Below, one piece after another: positions 1 through 6,367 of a DNA stretch of 11,362 nt; positions within the stretch are counted from its first letter, which is position 1, and every line of letters starts with the position of its first letter. Below the pieces are notes generated by a model, which saw nothing but the letters and a program-made list of their open reading frames with translations, was not told the DNA's origin and did not search any database. Position numbers and translations under genes: made by a program. This stretch comes from an uncultured Clostridia bacterium (GTDB lineage: Bacteria; Bacillota; Clostridia; Oscillospirales; Ruminococcaceae), in assembly GCA_947629275.1 (NCBI GenBank), contig CANRDG010000056.1:1-11362 (forward strand), in the 5' to 3' direction.

Positions 1-677
1 CCCTCGTCCAGCAGATTTTCAGGTATAACAGCCTTTATCACCTTTTCAATAATATCCTCACGTATCTGTTCCAAAGTAACGTCCGGGTCATGCTGAGAAG
101 ATACCACCACGGTGTCTATCCTCGTCGGTCTGCCGTCGTCGTATTCCACAGTCACCTGCGTTTTTCCGTCAGGGCGCAGATATGCCAAAGTACCGTCTTT
201 CCGCACCTGCGTAAGCTTTTTTGCAAGCTTGTGTGCCAAAGATATAGGCAGCGGCATAAGCTCTGGCGTTTCGTCGCACGCGTAGCCGAACATCATTCCC
301 TGGTCTCCTGCCCCCGTGTCAAACCTGTTTTCAGCTCTGCCCTCCAAAGCGTTGTCAACACCCAAGGCTATGTCAGCCGACTGCTTGTCTATAGTCGTTA
401 TCACAGAGCAGGTGTGGCAGTCAAAGCCGTATTTCGCCCTGTCGTAGCCTATCTCTTCAACGGTCTTTCTCGCTATCGTAGGTATGTCAACGCTTGCCTT
501 TGAAGAAATTTCTCCCATAACAAGTATCATGCCGGTGGTAACGCATACCTCGCACGCCACGCGTGAAAGGGGATCTTGCCGCAGCATTTCGTCAAGTACA
601 GCGTCCGATATCTGATCGCATATCTTGTCGGGGTGACCCTCTGTAACTGACTCTGACGTAAAAATATATTTTGCCAT
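1..677 (-). CDS. metK: S-adenosylmethionine synthetase (methionine adenosyltransferase), N-terminal part
   Basis: This cytosolic enzyme makes S-adenosylmethionine from methionine and ATP. About 225 codons are visible; the family is usually near 400 residues, so the C-terminal part lies beyond the left edge. The reading frame opens MAKYIFTSESVTEGHPDK, the classic MetK start, with the HPDK ATP-binding motif at residues 15-18. The GAGDQG nucleotide loop is at residues 122-127 inside FDTGAGDQGMMFGYA. The ATG at 675-677 is preceded by an AAGGAG ribosome binding site about eight bases upstream. No frame break is seen in the visible part. The gene is expressed from its own promoter through a SAM-I riboswitch, which fits feedback control by its own product. 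It is divergent from secA. The identification is firm. Confidence 0.97.
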   Translation of the reverse strand, partial: MAKYIFTSESVTEGHPDKICDQISDAVLDEMLRQDPLSRVACEVCVTTGMILVMGEISSKASVDIPTIARKTVEEIGYDRAKYGFDCHTCSVITTIDKQSADIALGVDNALEGRAENRFDTGAGDQGMMFGYACDETPELMPLPISLAHKLAKKLTQVRKDGTLAYLRPDGKTQVTVEYDDGRPTRIDTVVVSSQHDPDVTLEQIREDIIEKVIKAVIPENLLDE

Positions 678-685
678 AATTTTCG

Positions 686-692
686 CTCCTTT
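686..692 (-). promoter_or_regulatory. Ribosome binding site of metK
   Basis: On the minus strand AAAGGAG lies about eight bases before the metK ATG (675-677). It follows the riboswitch terminator directly, so it is only transcribed when the terminator is not formed. Confidence 0.8.
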
Positions 693-711
693 TTATAGCT
701 TTTAGATATTC

Positions 712-751
712 AAAAAATAAAAACGCTTCACGGCTTTTCCCGCGAAACGTT
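712..751 (-). terminator. Intrinsic terminator of the metK SAM riboswitch (expression platform)
   Basis: Read on the minus strand, a 12-bp stem (arms at 740-751 and 722-733, AACGTTTCGCGG with CCGTGAAGCGTT, including G-T pairs) closes a six-base loop. It is followed by a T-rich run at 712-721. It sits between the SAM-I aptamer and the metK ribosome binding site, where the off-state terminator of a transcriptional riboswitch is expected. A smaller hairpin (arms ACGGC and GCCGT, 764-777) lies between aptamer and terminator and may take part in the switch. The antiterminator pairing was not resolved by eye. Confidence 0.9.
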
Positions 752-780
752 CGTAATATCTGTACGGCACGCGCCGTCAA

Positions 781-886
781 ATACCTCTCATCTCTCGGTA
801 AAACCGCAGGAATTAGCACCTTGACAAACATCAGGTTGCCGGGCTTCACAGGGCCTGACCCTCAGCCGCTCTTGATAAGATATTCA
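781..886 (-). ncRNA. SAM-I (S-box) riboswitch aptamer controlling metK
   Basis: This RNA element binds S-adenosylmethionine and shuts down methionine and SAM genes when SAM is plentiful. The minus strand carries the S-box core in order: CTTATCAAGAG at the 5' side of P1 and into the kink-turn region, then GGCCCTGTGAAGCCCGGCAACC, then AAGGTGCTAATTCC, then the P4 hairpin, and finally ACCGAGAGATGAG, whose GATGAG pairs with CTTATC to close P1. It begins about ten bases after the transcription start predicted from the promoter at 900-928. A terminator hairpin follows at 712-751. Match to the family is by motif recognition, not a covariance search, but the conserved blocks are all present. Confidence 0.97.
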
Positions 887-899
887 GCATTTCGATTAT

Positions 900-928
900 A
901 TTATACACCACTCAAAGCGCTTTGTCAA
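900..928 (-). promoter_or_regulatory. Sigma-A promoter of metK with palindromic spacer
   Basis: On the minus strand a perfect TTGACA (-35, 923-928) is followed by a 17-bp spacer and a perfect TATAAT (-10, 900-905). Transcription would start near 893, just ahead of the riboswitch aptamer. A 12-bp perfect palindrome, CAAAGCGCTTTG (913-924), overlaps the -35 end and the spacer and could be an operator. Confidence 0.9.
913..924. promoter_or_regulatory. Candidate operator: 12-bp palindrome in the metK promoter
   Basis: CAAAGCGCTTTG is a perfect inverted repeat centred on CG, between the -35 and -10 of metK and overlapping two bases of the -35. CG-centred palindromes of this kind are typical of LacI/CcpA-family operators. 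It does not match the full CcpA cre consensus, because the outer TG/CA positions differ. Its role as an operator is inferred from position and symmetry only. Confidence 0.35.
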
Positions 929-984
929 CAGAAATGTCAGATTTGCGCGTACATTTTTTCTTGCCTTATTTTTCCTGTGGTTGC

Positions 985-1013
985 TTGACTTTTGAAACGC
1001 GGTGTGTTATAAT
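985..1013 (+). promoter_or_regulatory. Sigma-A promoter of secA
   Basis: TTGACT (985-990), a 17-bp spacer and a perfect TATAAT (1008-1013) sit upstream of secA, predicting a start near 1020 and a leader of about 77 bases. The segment between this -35 and the divergent metK -35 (929-984) is T-rich on the plus strand and contains no gene. Confidence 0.88.
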
Positions 1014-1083
1014 ATAATCTGTGTTGTTATATGCATTTAAAGACGGCGCATTTTGCGCTGACATGAAGAATCGTAAAATCTGT

Positions 1084-1089
1084 GGAGGT
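1084..1089 (+). promoter_or_regulatory. Ribosome binding site that fixes the TTG start of secA
   Basis: GGAGGT lies seven bases before a TTG at 1097. A GTG at 1082 in the same frame overlaps this site and has none of its own, so the start is placed at 1097. Confidence 0.88.
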
Positions 1090-1096
1090 CAGTAAA

Positions 1097-3814
1097 TTGA
1101 GTTTATTTGATAAAATATTCGGAAGCTACAGCAAAAAGGAGCTTGCAAGGATAGAACCTATTAAAAATAAAGTTCTGGAGCTGGAAGAAAAGTATGCACC
1201 CATGAGCGATGCGGAACTCAGAAGCCAGACACAAAAGCTGAAAGACAGGCTGGAAGGTCTTGAAACGCTGGACGACGTAATGCCCGATGCTTTGGCGGTG
1301 TGCCGCGAGGCAGCGTGGAGAGTTCTCGGCAAAAAGCCTTTCCCCGTGCAGATAATTGGCGCAATAGTGCTGCACCAGGGCAGAATTGCCGAAATGAAAA
1401 CAGGCGAGGGCAAAACGCTCGTTGCCTGCCTTGCCGCTTACCTTAATTCTCTTTCGGGTAAGGGCGTTCATGTAGTTACGGTAAACGACTATCTTGCCAA
1501 ATTTCAGTCGGAAGAAATGGGCAGGGTGTTCAGATTTTTGGGACAGTCTATCGGCTGTGTGCTTAACGGCATGAACAACGACGAAAGACGTGCCGCATAC
1601 GCCTGCGATATAACATACGGTACGAACAGCGAATTCGGCTTTGACTACCTGCGTGATAACATGGTCATCTATAAGAAAGACCGCGTGCAGAGAGGTCATA
1701 ATTTTGCAATAGTCGACGAGGTGGACTCCATACTTATAGACGAAGCGAGAACGCCGCTTATTATCTCCGGTCAGGGCGATAAATCTACAGATATGTATGT
1801 AAGAGCAGATAAATTTGCCAAGACACTTAAGCAGATAACCGTTGTTGAAATGGACGACAAAGCCGACAACGACCAGCTTGACGGCGACTATATCGTAGAC
1901 GAAAAGGCAAAAACTGCCACACTTACAAAGTCTGGCGTTGAAAAGGCTGAAAGAGTTTTCGGCGTTGAAAACCTTATGGACGCAGACAACCTTACCTTGC
2001 TGCACCATATAAACCAGGCTATCAAGGCAAACGGCATTATGCACAACGAGGTAGACTATGTTGTAAAAGACGGCGAAGTGCTTATAGTTGACGAATTTAC
2101 AGGCCGTATCATGCAGGGCAGACGTTTCAATGACGGTCTGCATCAGGCGATAGAAGCCAAAGAAGGCGTCAAGGTAATGCGCGAGTCAAAGACCATTGCC
2201 ACTATAACTTATCAGAACTATTTCCGCCTTTATTCAAAGCTTTCGGGTATGACGGGTACTGCTATCACAGAAGAAGACGAATTTCGCGAGATATATAAAC
2301 TTGACGTTATAGAGATACCTACAAACCGTCCCGTTATCAGAATAGACTATCCCGATGTTATATATAAGACCGAAAAAGCTAAGTACAATGCCGTGATAGA
2401 TCAGATAATCGAGTGCCATCAAAACGGTCAGCCTGTGCTTGTGGGTACTGTTTCTATCGAAAAATCGGAGTATCTTTCAAGGCTTCTGAAAAACAAGGGC
2501 ATAAAGCATAATGTACTCAATGCCAAGTATCACGATAAGGAAGCCGAGATAGTGGCGCAGGCAGGCAAGTATGGCGCGGTCACGATAGCCACCAACATGG
2601 CAGGCCGTGGTACAGATATACTGCTCGGCGGTAACGCTGAATATCTTGCAAGACACGAGATGCGCCGCCGCGATATCCCCGAGGAGATAATCTATGAGGC
2701 TACCGGCTTCGGCGAGACCGATGACGAGGAGATACTCAAAGCAAGAGCGCTGTATAAAGAGCTTTACGATAAATTCAATGAAGAAGTAAAGGAAAAGGCG
2801 GTCGAGGTCAAAGAGGCAGGCGGTCTGTTCATTATAGGTACCGAGCGTCACGAGGCAAGACGTATAGACAACCAGCTGCGAGGCCGTTCGGGTCGTCAGG
2901 GCGACCCCGGTGCGAGCCGTTTCTACCTTTCTCTTGAAGACGACCTTATGCGTATCTTCGGCGGAGATAAGGTAACAAGAGTTATGGATACTTTGAGAGT
3001 TGATGAAAATACACCGCTCGAAAGCAAGATGCTCACCAGTATAATAGCAAATTCGCAAAAGAAAGTCGAGGGCAACAACTTCAATATCAGAAAGAACGTG
3101 CTCAACTACGACGACGTTATGAACGCCCAGCGTGAGATAATCTATAAACAGCGTTCGCAGGTGCTTGACGGTGACGATATACATGAGTATATCCTTAAGA
3201 TGATCAAAGACTTTGTTGAGAATAATGTCAATATGTATCTGTTCGATGAGGAGATACACGATGACTGGAATCTTGACGGTCTGCGCGAAAAGCTCATAGG
3301 CATACTCACTACCGAGGACGATTTCAGATACACGGTCGAAGAGCTTGAAGAGGTAGATAAAAAGGATATCCTTAAAATGCTTACCGACCGCGCGCTTGAA
3401 AAGTATGCAAAGCGTGAGGAAGAGCTGACTCCGAACCTTTTGCGTGAGCTTGAAAGGGTTATACTTCTTAAAGTTGTAGATACCAAGTGGATGGCACATA
3501 TAGACGACATGGACGAGCTCAAGCGTGGTATGAATCTGCGTTCGTTCGGTCAGCATAACCCCGTTGTCGAGTACCGTATAGAAGGTTTTGATATGTTCGA
3601 TGCCATGGTAGAGAGCATCTGTGAAGATACCGTTCGTATGCTGTTCACCATTCAGGTGAGAAGGGCAGAGAATGCCCCCAAGCGCGAACAGGTGCTTAAA
3701 GAAACTCCGCAGACTGCCCCCACCAGATCTGTAAAGTCAAAGCCGGGTCCTAACGACCCATGCCCCTGCGGCAGCGGCAAAAAGTATAAAAAGTGCTGTG
3801 GCGCTAACAACTAA
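1097..3814 (+). CDS. secA: Protein translocase ATPase subunit SecA
   Basis: SecA is the motor ATPase that pushes unfolded preproteins through the SecYEG channel at the membrane. The protein is about 905 residues, normal for the family. It opens MSLFDKIFGSYSKKEL, a typical SecA start, when read from TTG at 1097. The Walker A motif MKTGEGKT is at residues 100-107 and the DEVD Walker B box at 207-210. A helicase motif VI stretch (QLRGRSGRQGDPG) and the scaffold and wing domain follow. The C-terminus carries the SEC-C zinc motif CPCGSGKKYKKCC, with cysteines at about 889, 891, 900 and 901, used for SecB or lipid contact in other bacteria. It has its own promoter and a terminator right after the stop. 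The unusual point is the TTG start, which may keep expression low. Identification is certain. Confidence 0.98.
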   Translation: MSLFDKIFGSYSKKELARIEPIKNKVLELEEKYAPMSDAELRSQTQKLKDRLEGLETLDDVMPDALAVCREAAWRVLGKKPFPVQIIGAIVLHQGRIAEMKTGEGKTLVACLAAYLNSLSGKGVHVVTVNDYLAKFQSEEMGRVFRFLGQSIGCVLNGMNNDERRAAYACDITYGTNSEFGFDYLRDNMVIYKKDRVQRGHNFAIVDEVDSILIDEARTPLIISGQGDKSTDMYVRADKFAKTLKQITVVEMDDKADNDQLDGDYIVDEKAKTATLTKSGVEKAERVFGVENLMDADNLTLLHHINQAIKANGIMHNEVDYVVKDGEVLIVDEFTGRIMQGRRFNDGLHQAIEAKEGVKVMRESKTIATITYQNYFRLYSKLSGMTGTAITEEDEFREIYKLDVIEIPTNRPVIRIDYPDVIYKTEKAKYNAVIDQIIECHQNGQPVLVGTVSIEKSEYLSRLLKNKGIKHNVLNAKYHDKEAEIVAQAGKYGAVTIATNMAGRGTDILLGGNAEYLARHEMRRRDIPEEIIYEATGFGETDDEEILKARALYKELYDKFNEEVKEKAVEVKEAGGLFIIGTERHEARRIDNQLRGRSGRQGDPGASRFYLSLEDDLMRIFGGDKVTRVMDTLRVDENTPLESKMLTSIIANSQKKVEGNNFNIRKNVLNYDDVMNAQREIIYKQRSQVLDGDDIHEYILKMIKDFVENNVNMYLFDEEIHDDWNLDGLREKLIGILTTEDDFRYTVEELEEVDKKDILKMLTDRALEKYAKREEELTPNLLRELERVILLKVVDTKWMAHIDDMDELKRGMNLRSFGQHNPVVEYRIEGFDMFDAMVESICEDTVRMLFTIQVRRAENAPKREQVLKETPQTAPTRSVKSKPGPNDPCPCGSGKKYKKCCGANN

Positions 3815-3827
3815 GCCTCATGCAGAT

Positions 3828-3870
3828 AACAGGACGATAATCCATGCTGTTTGGGGTGTCGTCCTGTTTT
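3828..3870 (+). terminator. Intrinsic terminator downstream of secA
   Basis: AACAGGACGA (3828-3837) pairs perfectly over 10 bp with TCGTCCTGTT (3859-3868), and the 3' arm runs into four T residues, with a further T-run at 3876-3881. The 21-base loop is large but can form inner pairs (TCC with GGG). It lies 14 bases after the secA stop. Only 25 bases separate it from the next gene, so some read-through from secA is possible. Confidence 0.75.
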
Positions 3871-3895
3871 GAAATATTTTTAAAGCGGTGATAAA

Positions 3896-5164
3896 ATGAG
3901 TACAGCATTCAAAGCGGCGGATATACTTCTGCCAAAGAATACGGATATGGAAAAATGGGCTGTCGTGGCGTGCGACCAGTACACCAGCGAGCCAAAATAC
4001 TGGGCTGAAACAGACAGGATAGTGGGCGAAAGTCCCTCGGCTCTGCGCGTTACACTGCCCGAAGTTTATCTTGAAGACGAAGACGTTGAAAAGCGCATTG
4101 AAAAAATACACTCCGCTATGGCAGAGTATGTCAGCGGCGGCGTTTTTGAAGAATATAAAAATGCCTTGGTGTATGTAGAAAGAACGCAGAACGACGGAAA
4201 GGTAAGAGCAGGCATAGTCGGCGCGGTGGATCTGGAGCAGTACGACTACCGCAAAGGTTCAAAGTCGCAGGTAAGGGCAACGGAAGCTACCGTTGTTGAA
4301 AGAATACCTCCGCGTGTGCGTATACGCGAGGGCGCGCCGATAGAACTTCCGCATATAATGATACTTATCGACGACGACATGAAAACTGTAATAGAACCGC
4401 TTGCGCAGAAAACAAGCGGCATGACAAAGCTTTATGATACCCCTCTTATGCAAAAGGGCGGCTCAATAAAGGGCTGGCTTTTGGGCGAGGAAGATAAAAA
4501 CGCGGTGCTCTCTGCGCTTGATAAGCTTGCCGATATTGACGCGTTCAATAAAAAATATGGCATGAACGAGCAAAACGCGCTTGTTTACGCTATGGGTGAC
4601 GGCAACCATTCTCTCGCAACGGCGAAAGAGTTTTACGAGCGGCTCAAAAGGGCGAACCCCGATAAAGATATGTCGCGCCACCCTGCGAGATATGCCCTTG
4701 TAGAGATAGTCAACTTACATTCTCCCGCGCTGGAGTTTGAGGCTATACACCGCATAGTTACCGAAGTTGACGGCGATAAACTGCTTTCGTTCCTTACCGA
4801 AAGGCTTGCGCTTTCAGAAAGCGGCAGTATTGGTGGGCAAAGCTTTGTGGTCTTGCATGGCGGCAGCGAGAAGAAAATGTATGTAAATAATGAGCTTTCA
4901 AAGCTTTCGGTAGGCAGCCTGCAAACAGCGCTTGACGAGTATGTAAAGGCAAACGGCGGCAAGGTAGACTATATCCACGGCGAGGAAGTTGTAAAAGAAC
5001 TTGCGAATAAGGCAAACAGCGTTGGATTTATACTTCCCGATATGCAAAAGTCAGAGCTTTTCCCGACAGTTATATGTGACGGCGCGCTGCCAAGAAAAAC
5101 ATTCTCAATGGGTCACGCATGGGATAAGAGATACTACATCGAAGCAAGAAAGATAACAGAATAA
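3896..5164 (+). CDS. DUF1015 family protein, function unknown
   Basis: A 422-residue, apparently soluble protein with no signal peptide or membrane segment. I recognise it as DUF1015 (COG4198) from overall length and layout. The N-terminal block contains VVACDQYTSEPKYW (residues 23-36). A central segment holds MGDGNHSLATAKEFYE (from residue 233), matching the DGHHR-type signature of the family. No activity is assigned to it here. As I recall, homologues in other Firmicutes often sit beside serine biosynthesis genes, but none is present in this window. The ribosome binding site is GGTGAT at 3887-3892, the 3' half of the anti-SD complement, close to the ATG. It is the first gene of a tight five-gene run; the epimerase starts 13 bases after its stop. 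No convincing promoter of its own was found. Confidence 0.8.
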   Translation: MSTAFKAADILLPKNTDMEKWAVVACDQYTSEPKYWAETDRIVGESPSALRVTLPEVYLEDEDVEKRIEKIHSAMAEYVSGGVFEEYKNALVYVERTQNDGKVRAGIVGAVDLEQYDYRKGSKSQVRATEATVVERIPPRVRIREGAPIELPHIMILIDDDMKTVIEPLAQKTSGMTKLYDTPLMQKGGSIKGWLLGEEDKNAVLSALDKLADIDAFNKKYGMNEQNALVYAMGDGNHSLATAKEFYERLKRANPDKDMSRHPARYALVEIVNLHSPALEFEAIHRIVTEVDGDKLLSFLTERLALSESGSIGGQSFVVLHGGSEKKMYVNNELSKLSVGSLQTALDEYVKANGGKVDYIHGEEVVKELANKANSVGFILPDMQKSELFPTVICDGALPRKTFSMGHAWDKRYYIEARKITE

Positions 5165-5177
5165 GGAAGTAAGTGTA

Positions 5178-6338
5178 ATGCTTAAAGACGAATGTGAAAA
5201 AATGCTCACCGAGCAAATAATACCTTTCTGGTCAAAGCTCGAGGATAAGGAAAACGGCGGCTTTTACGGCTTTATGGACTTTGATCTGAACCTTGATAAG
5301 ACTGCCGACAAAGGCGTGATACTTCATAACCGAATCTTGTGGTTCTTTTCTACCTGCTATAGAATTCTCGGCGGCGAAGAAAACAAACGCCTTGCCGACC
5401 ACGCCTATGATTTTGTAAAGAACTATTGCATAGATTATGAAAAAGGCGGCGTTTACTGGATGCTTGACTGCAAAGGTCAGCCGAGCGATACCATGAAACA
5501 TACCTATAACTGCGCGTTTGCTGTGTATGCGCTTTCTGCCTATTATAACAGCACGGGCAGCGAAGAAGCCTTGCAGTTGGCGTTAAGAATTTTTGAAGAT
5601 ATAGAAAGCAATACCCTCGATGAATACGGCTATGTTGAATCGTTCGACAGAAACTGGCAGCCTATACCCAACGATGCGCTCTCTGAAAACGGTCTTATGG
5701 CTGACAAAACTATGAATGCCATTTTGCACCTTATAGAAGCGTATACAGAGCTTTACAAGGCAGAGAAAAATGAGAGGGTAGGGCAGCGGCTGAAATTTCT
5801 GCTCTCCCAGATGAGCGACATAGTTTTCGATAAAGATACCAAAGCGTTGAGAGTTTTCTTTGATACGGCGTTCAATGTCGTCGGCGATATACATTCTTAC
5901 GGTCACGATATTGAAGCAAGCTGGCTTATGGATCTTGCCTGCGAAACGCTGGAAGATGAGGCTTTGATTAAGAAATTCAGCGCCATGGATCTTGAAATAG
6001 CCGGAAACATCGCAAAACTTGCCTTCCACGGCGGCGCTTTGTATAACGAGCGCGAGAACGACAAGATAGACAAAAAGCGCGTGTGGTGGGTGCAGGCAGA
6101 AGCAGTCGTAGGCTTTTGCAATGCCTATATGCACAGCCAAAATGAAGAATATCTGAATATCGCAAAAAGCGTCTTTGAGTATATAAAGAACGTTCAGACA
6201 GACAAACGCTGCGGAGAATGGTATTCGGAAGTAAGCTTCGAGGGCGTTCCCGACCCAGATAAAGAAATGGTAGGTCCGTGGAAGTGTCCCTATCACAACG
6301 GTAGAATGTGCCTTGAAATGATAAGGCGCGGCATATAA
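5178..6338 (+). CDS. Cellobiose 2-epimerase (N-acylglucosamine 2-epimerase superfamily)
   Basis: This cytoplasmic enzyme converts the reducing-end glucose of cellobiose to mannose, giving 4-O-beta-mannosyl-glucose, and can act on mannobiose and lactose. The 386-residue protein has the (alpha/alpha)6-barrel pattern of the AGE superfamily. The residues I recall as active in the R. albus enzyme are here at the same or nearly the same numbers: R52 (HNRILWF), H243 and E246 with W249 (SYGHDIEASW), W304 and E308 (VWWVQAEAVVGF), and H373 (CPYHNGRM, H374 in R. albus). There is no signal peptide. An AAGGAAG site at 5163-5169 overlaps the stop of the preceding gene, suggesting coupling. The secreted GH5 gene follows after 29 bases. 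In R. albus the product feeds mannosylglucose phosphorylase, which is not present in this window. Assignment is strong; substrate preference among beta-1,4-disaccharides is inferred. Confidence 0.95.
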   Translation: MLKDECEKMLTEQIIPFWSKLEDKENGGFYGFMDFDLNLDKTADKGVILHNRILWFFSTCYRILGGEENKRLADHAYDFVKNYCIDYEKGGVYWMLDCKGQPSDTMKHTYNCAFAVYALSAYYNSTGSEEALQLALRIFEDIESNTLDEYGYVESFDRNWQPIPNDALSENGLMADKTMNAILHLIEAYTELYKAEKNERVGQRLKFLLSQMSDIVFDKDTKALRVFFDTAFNVVGDIHSYGHDIEASWLMDLACETLEDEALIKKFSAMDLEIAGNIAKLAFHGGALYNERENDKIDKKRVWWVQAEAVVGFCNAYMHSQNEEYLNIAKSVFEYIKNVQTDKRCGEWYSEVSFEGVPDPDKEMVGPWKCPYHNGRMCLEMIRRGI

Positions 6339-6341
6339 ATA
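6313..6341 (+). promoter_or_regulatory. Possible internal promoter ahead of the GH5 gene
   Basis: TTGAAA (6313-6318) is followed after 17 bp by TAAATA (6336-6341), or after 15 bp by TATAAA (6334-6339). It lies at the 3' end of the epimerase gene. Match to consensus is only partial, so this is a weak candidate for separate expression of the glycanase. Confidence 0.3.
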
Positions 6342-6367
6342 TAAACATTGTGCAAAGGAGAATAATA

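Noticed and set aside
90..503. Plus-strand reading frame opposite metK
   Set aside because: Antisense shadow of the metK coding frame, with no family motifs.
592..849. Minus-strand reading frame of 85 codons overlapping the metK start
   Set aside because: Its codons are the translated SAM-I aptamer and terminator plus the first part of metK in another frame; the sequence is explained by the riboswitch.
911..926. CcpA cre site in the metK promoter
   Set aside because: The palindrome is CG-centred, but the outer TG/CA positions of the cre consensus are not met, so it is listed only as an unassigned operator candidate.
1082..1084. GTG as alternative start of secA
   Set aside because: It overlaps the ribosome binding site used by TTG 1097 and would add five residues not seen in SecA proteins.
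1103..3556. Long minus-strand reading frames opposite secA (about 346 and 359 codons)
   Set aside because: They mirror the codon pattern of secA, have no ribosome binding sites or recognisable domains, and secA is unmistakable on the other strand.
3785..3895. Promoter for the DUF1015 gene (TATAAA at 3785 or GATAAT at 3836)
   Set aside because: No acceptable -35 hexamer at the right distance from either; GATAAT is part of the secA terminator.
6350..6352. GTG as alternative start of the GH5 gene
   Set aside because: It would place the AAAGGAG ribosome binding site inside the coding region and add residues before a perfect lipoprotein signal starting at ATG 6368.
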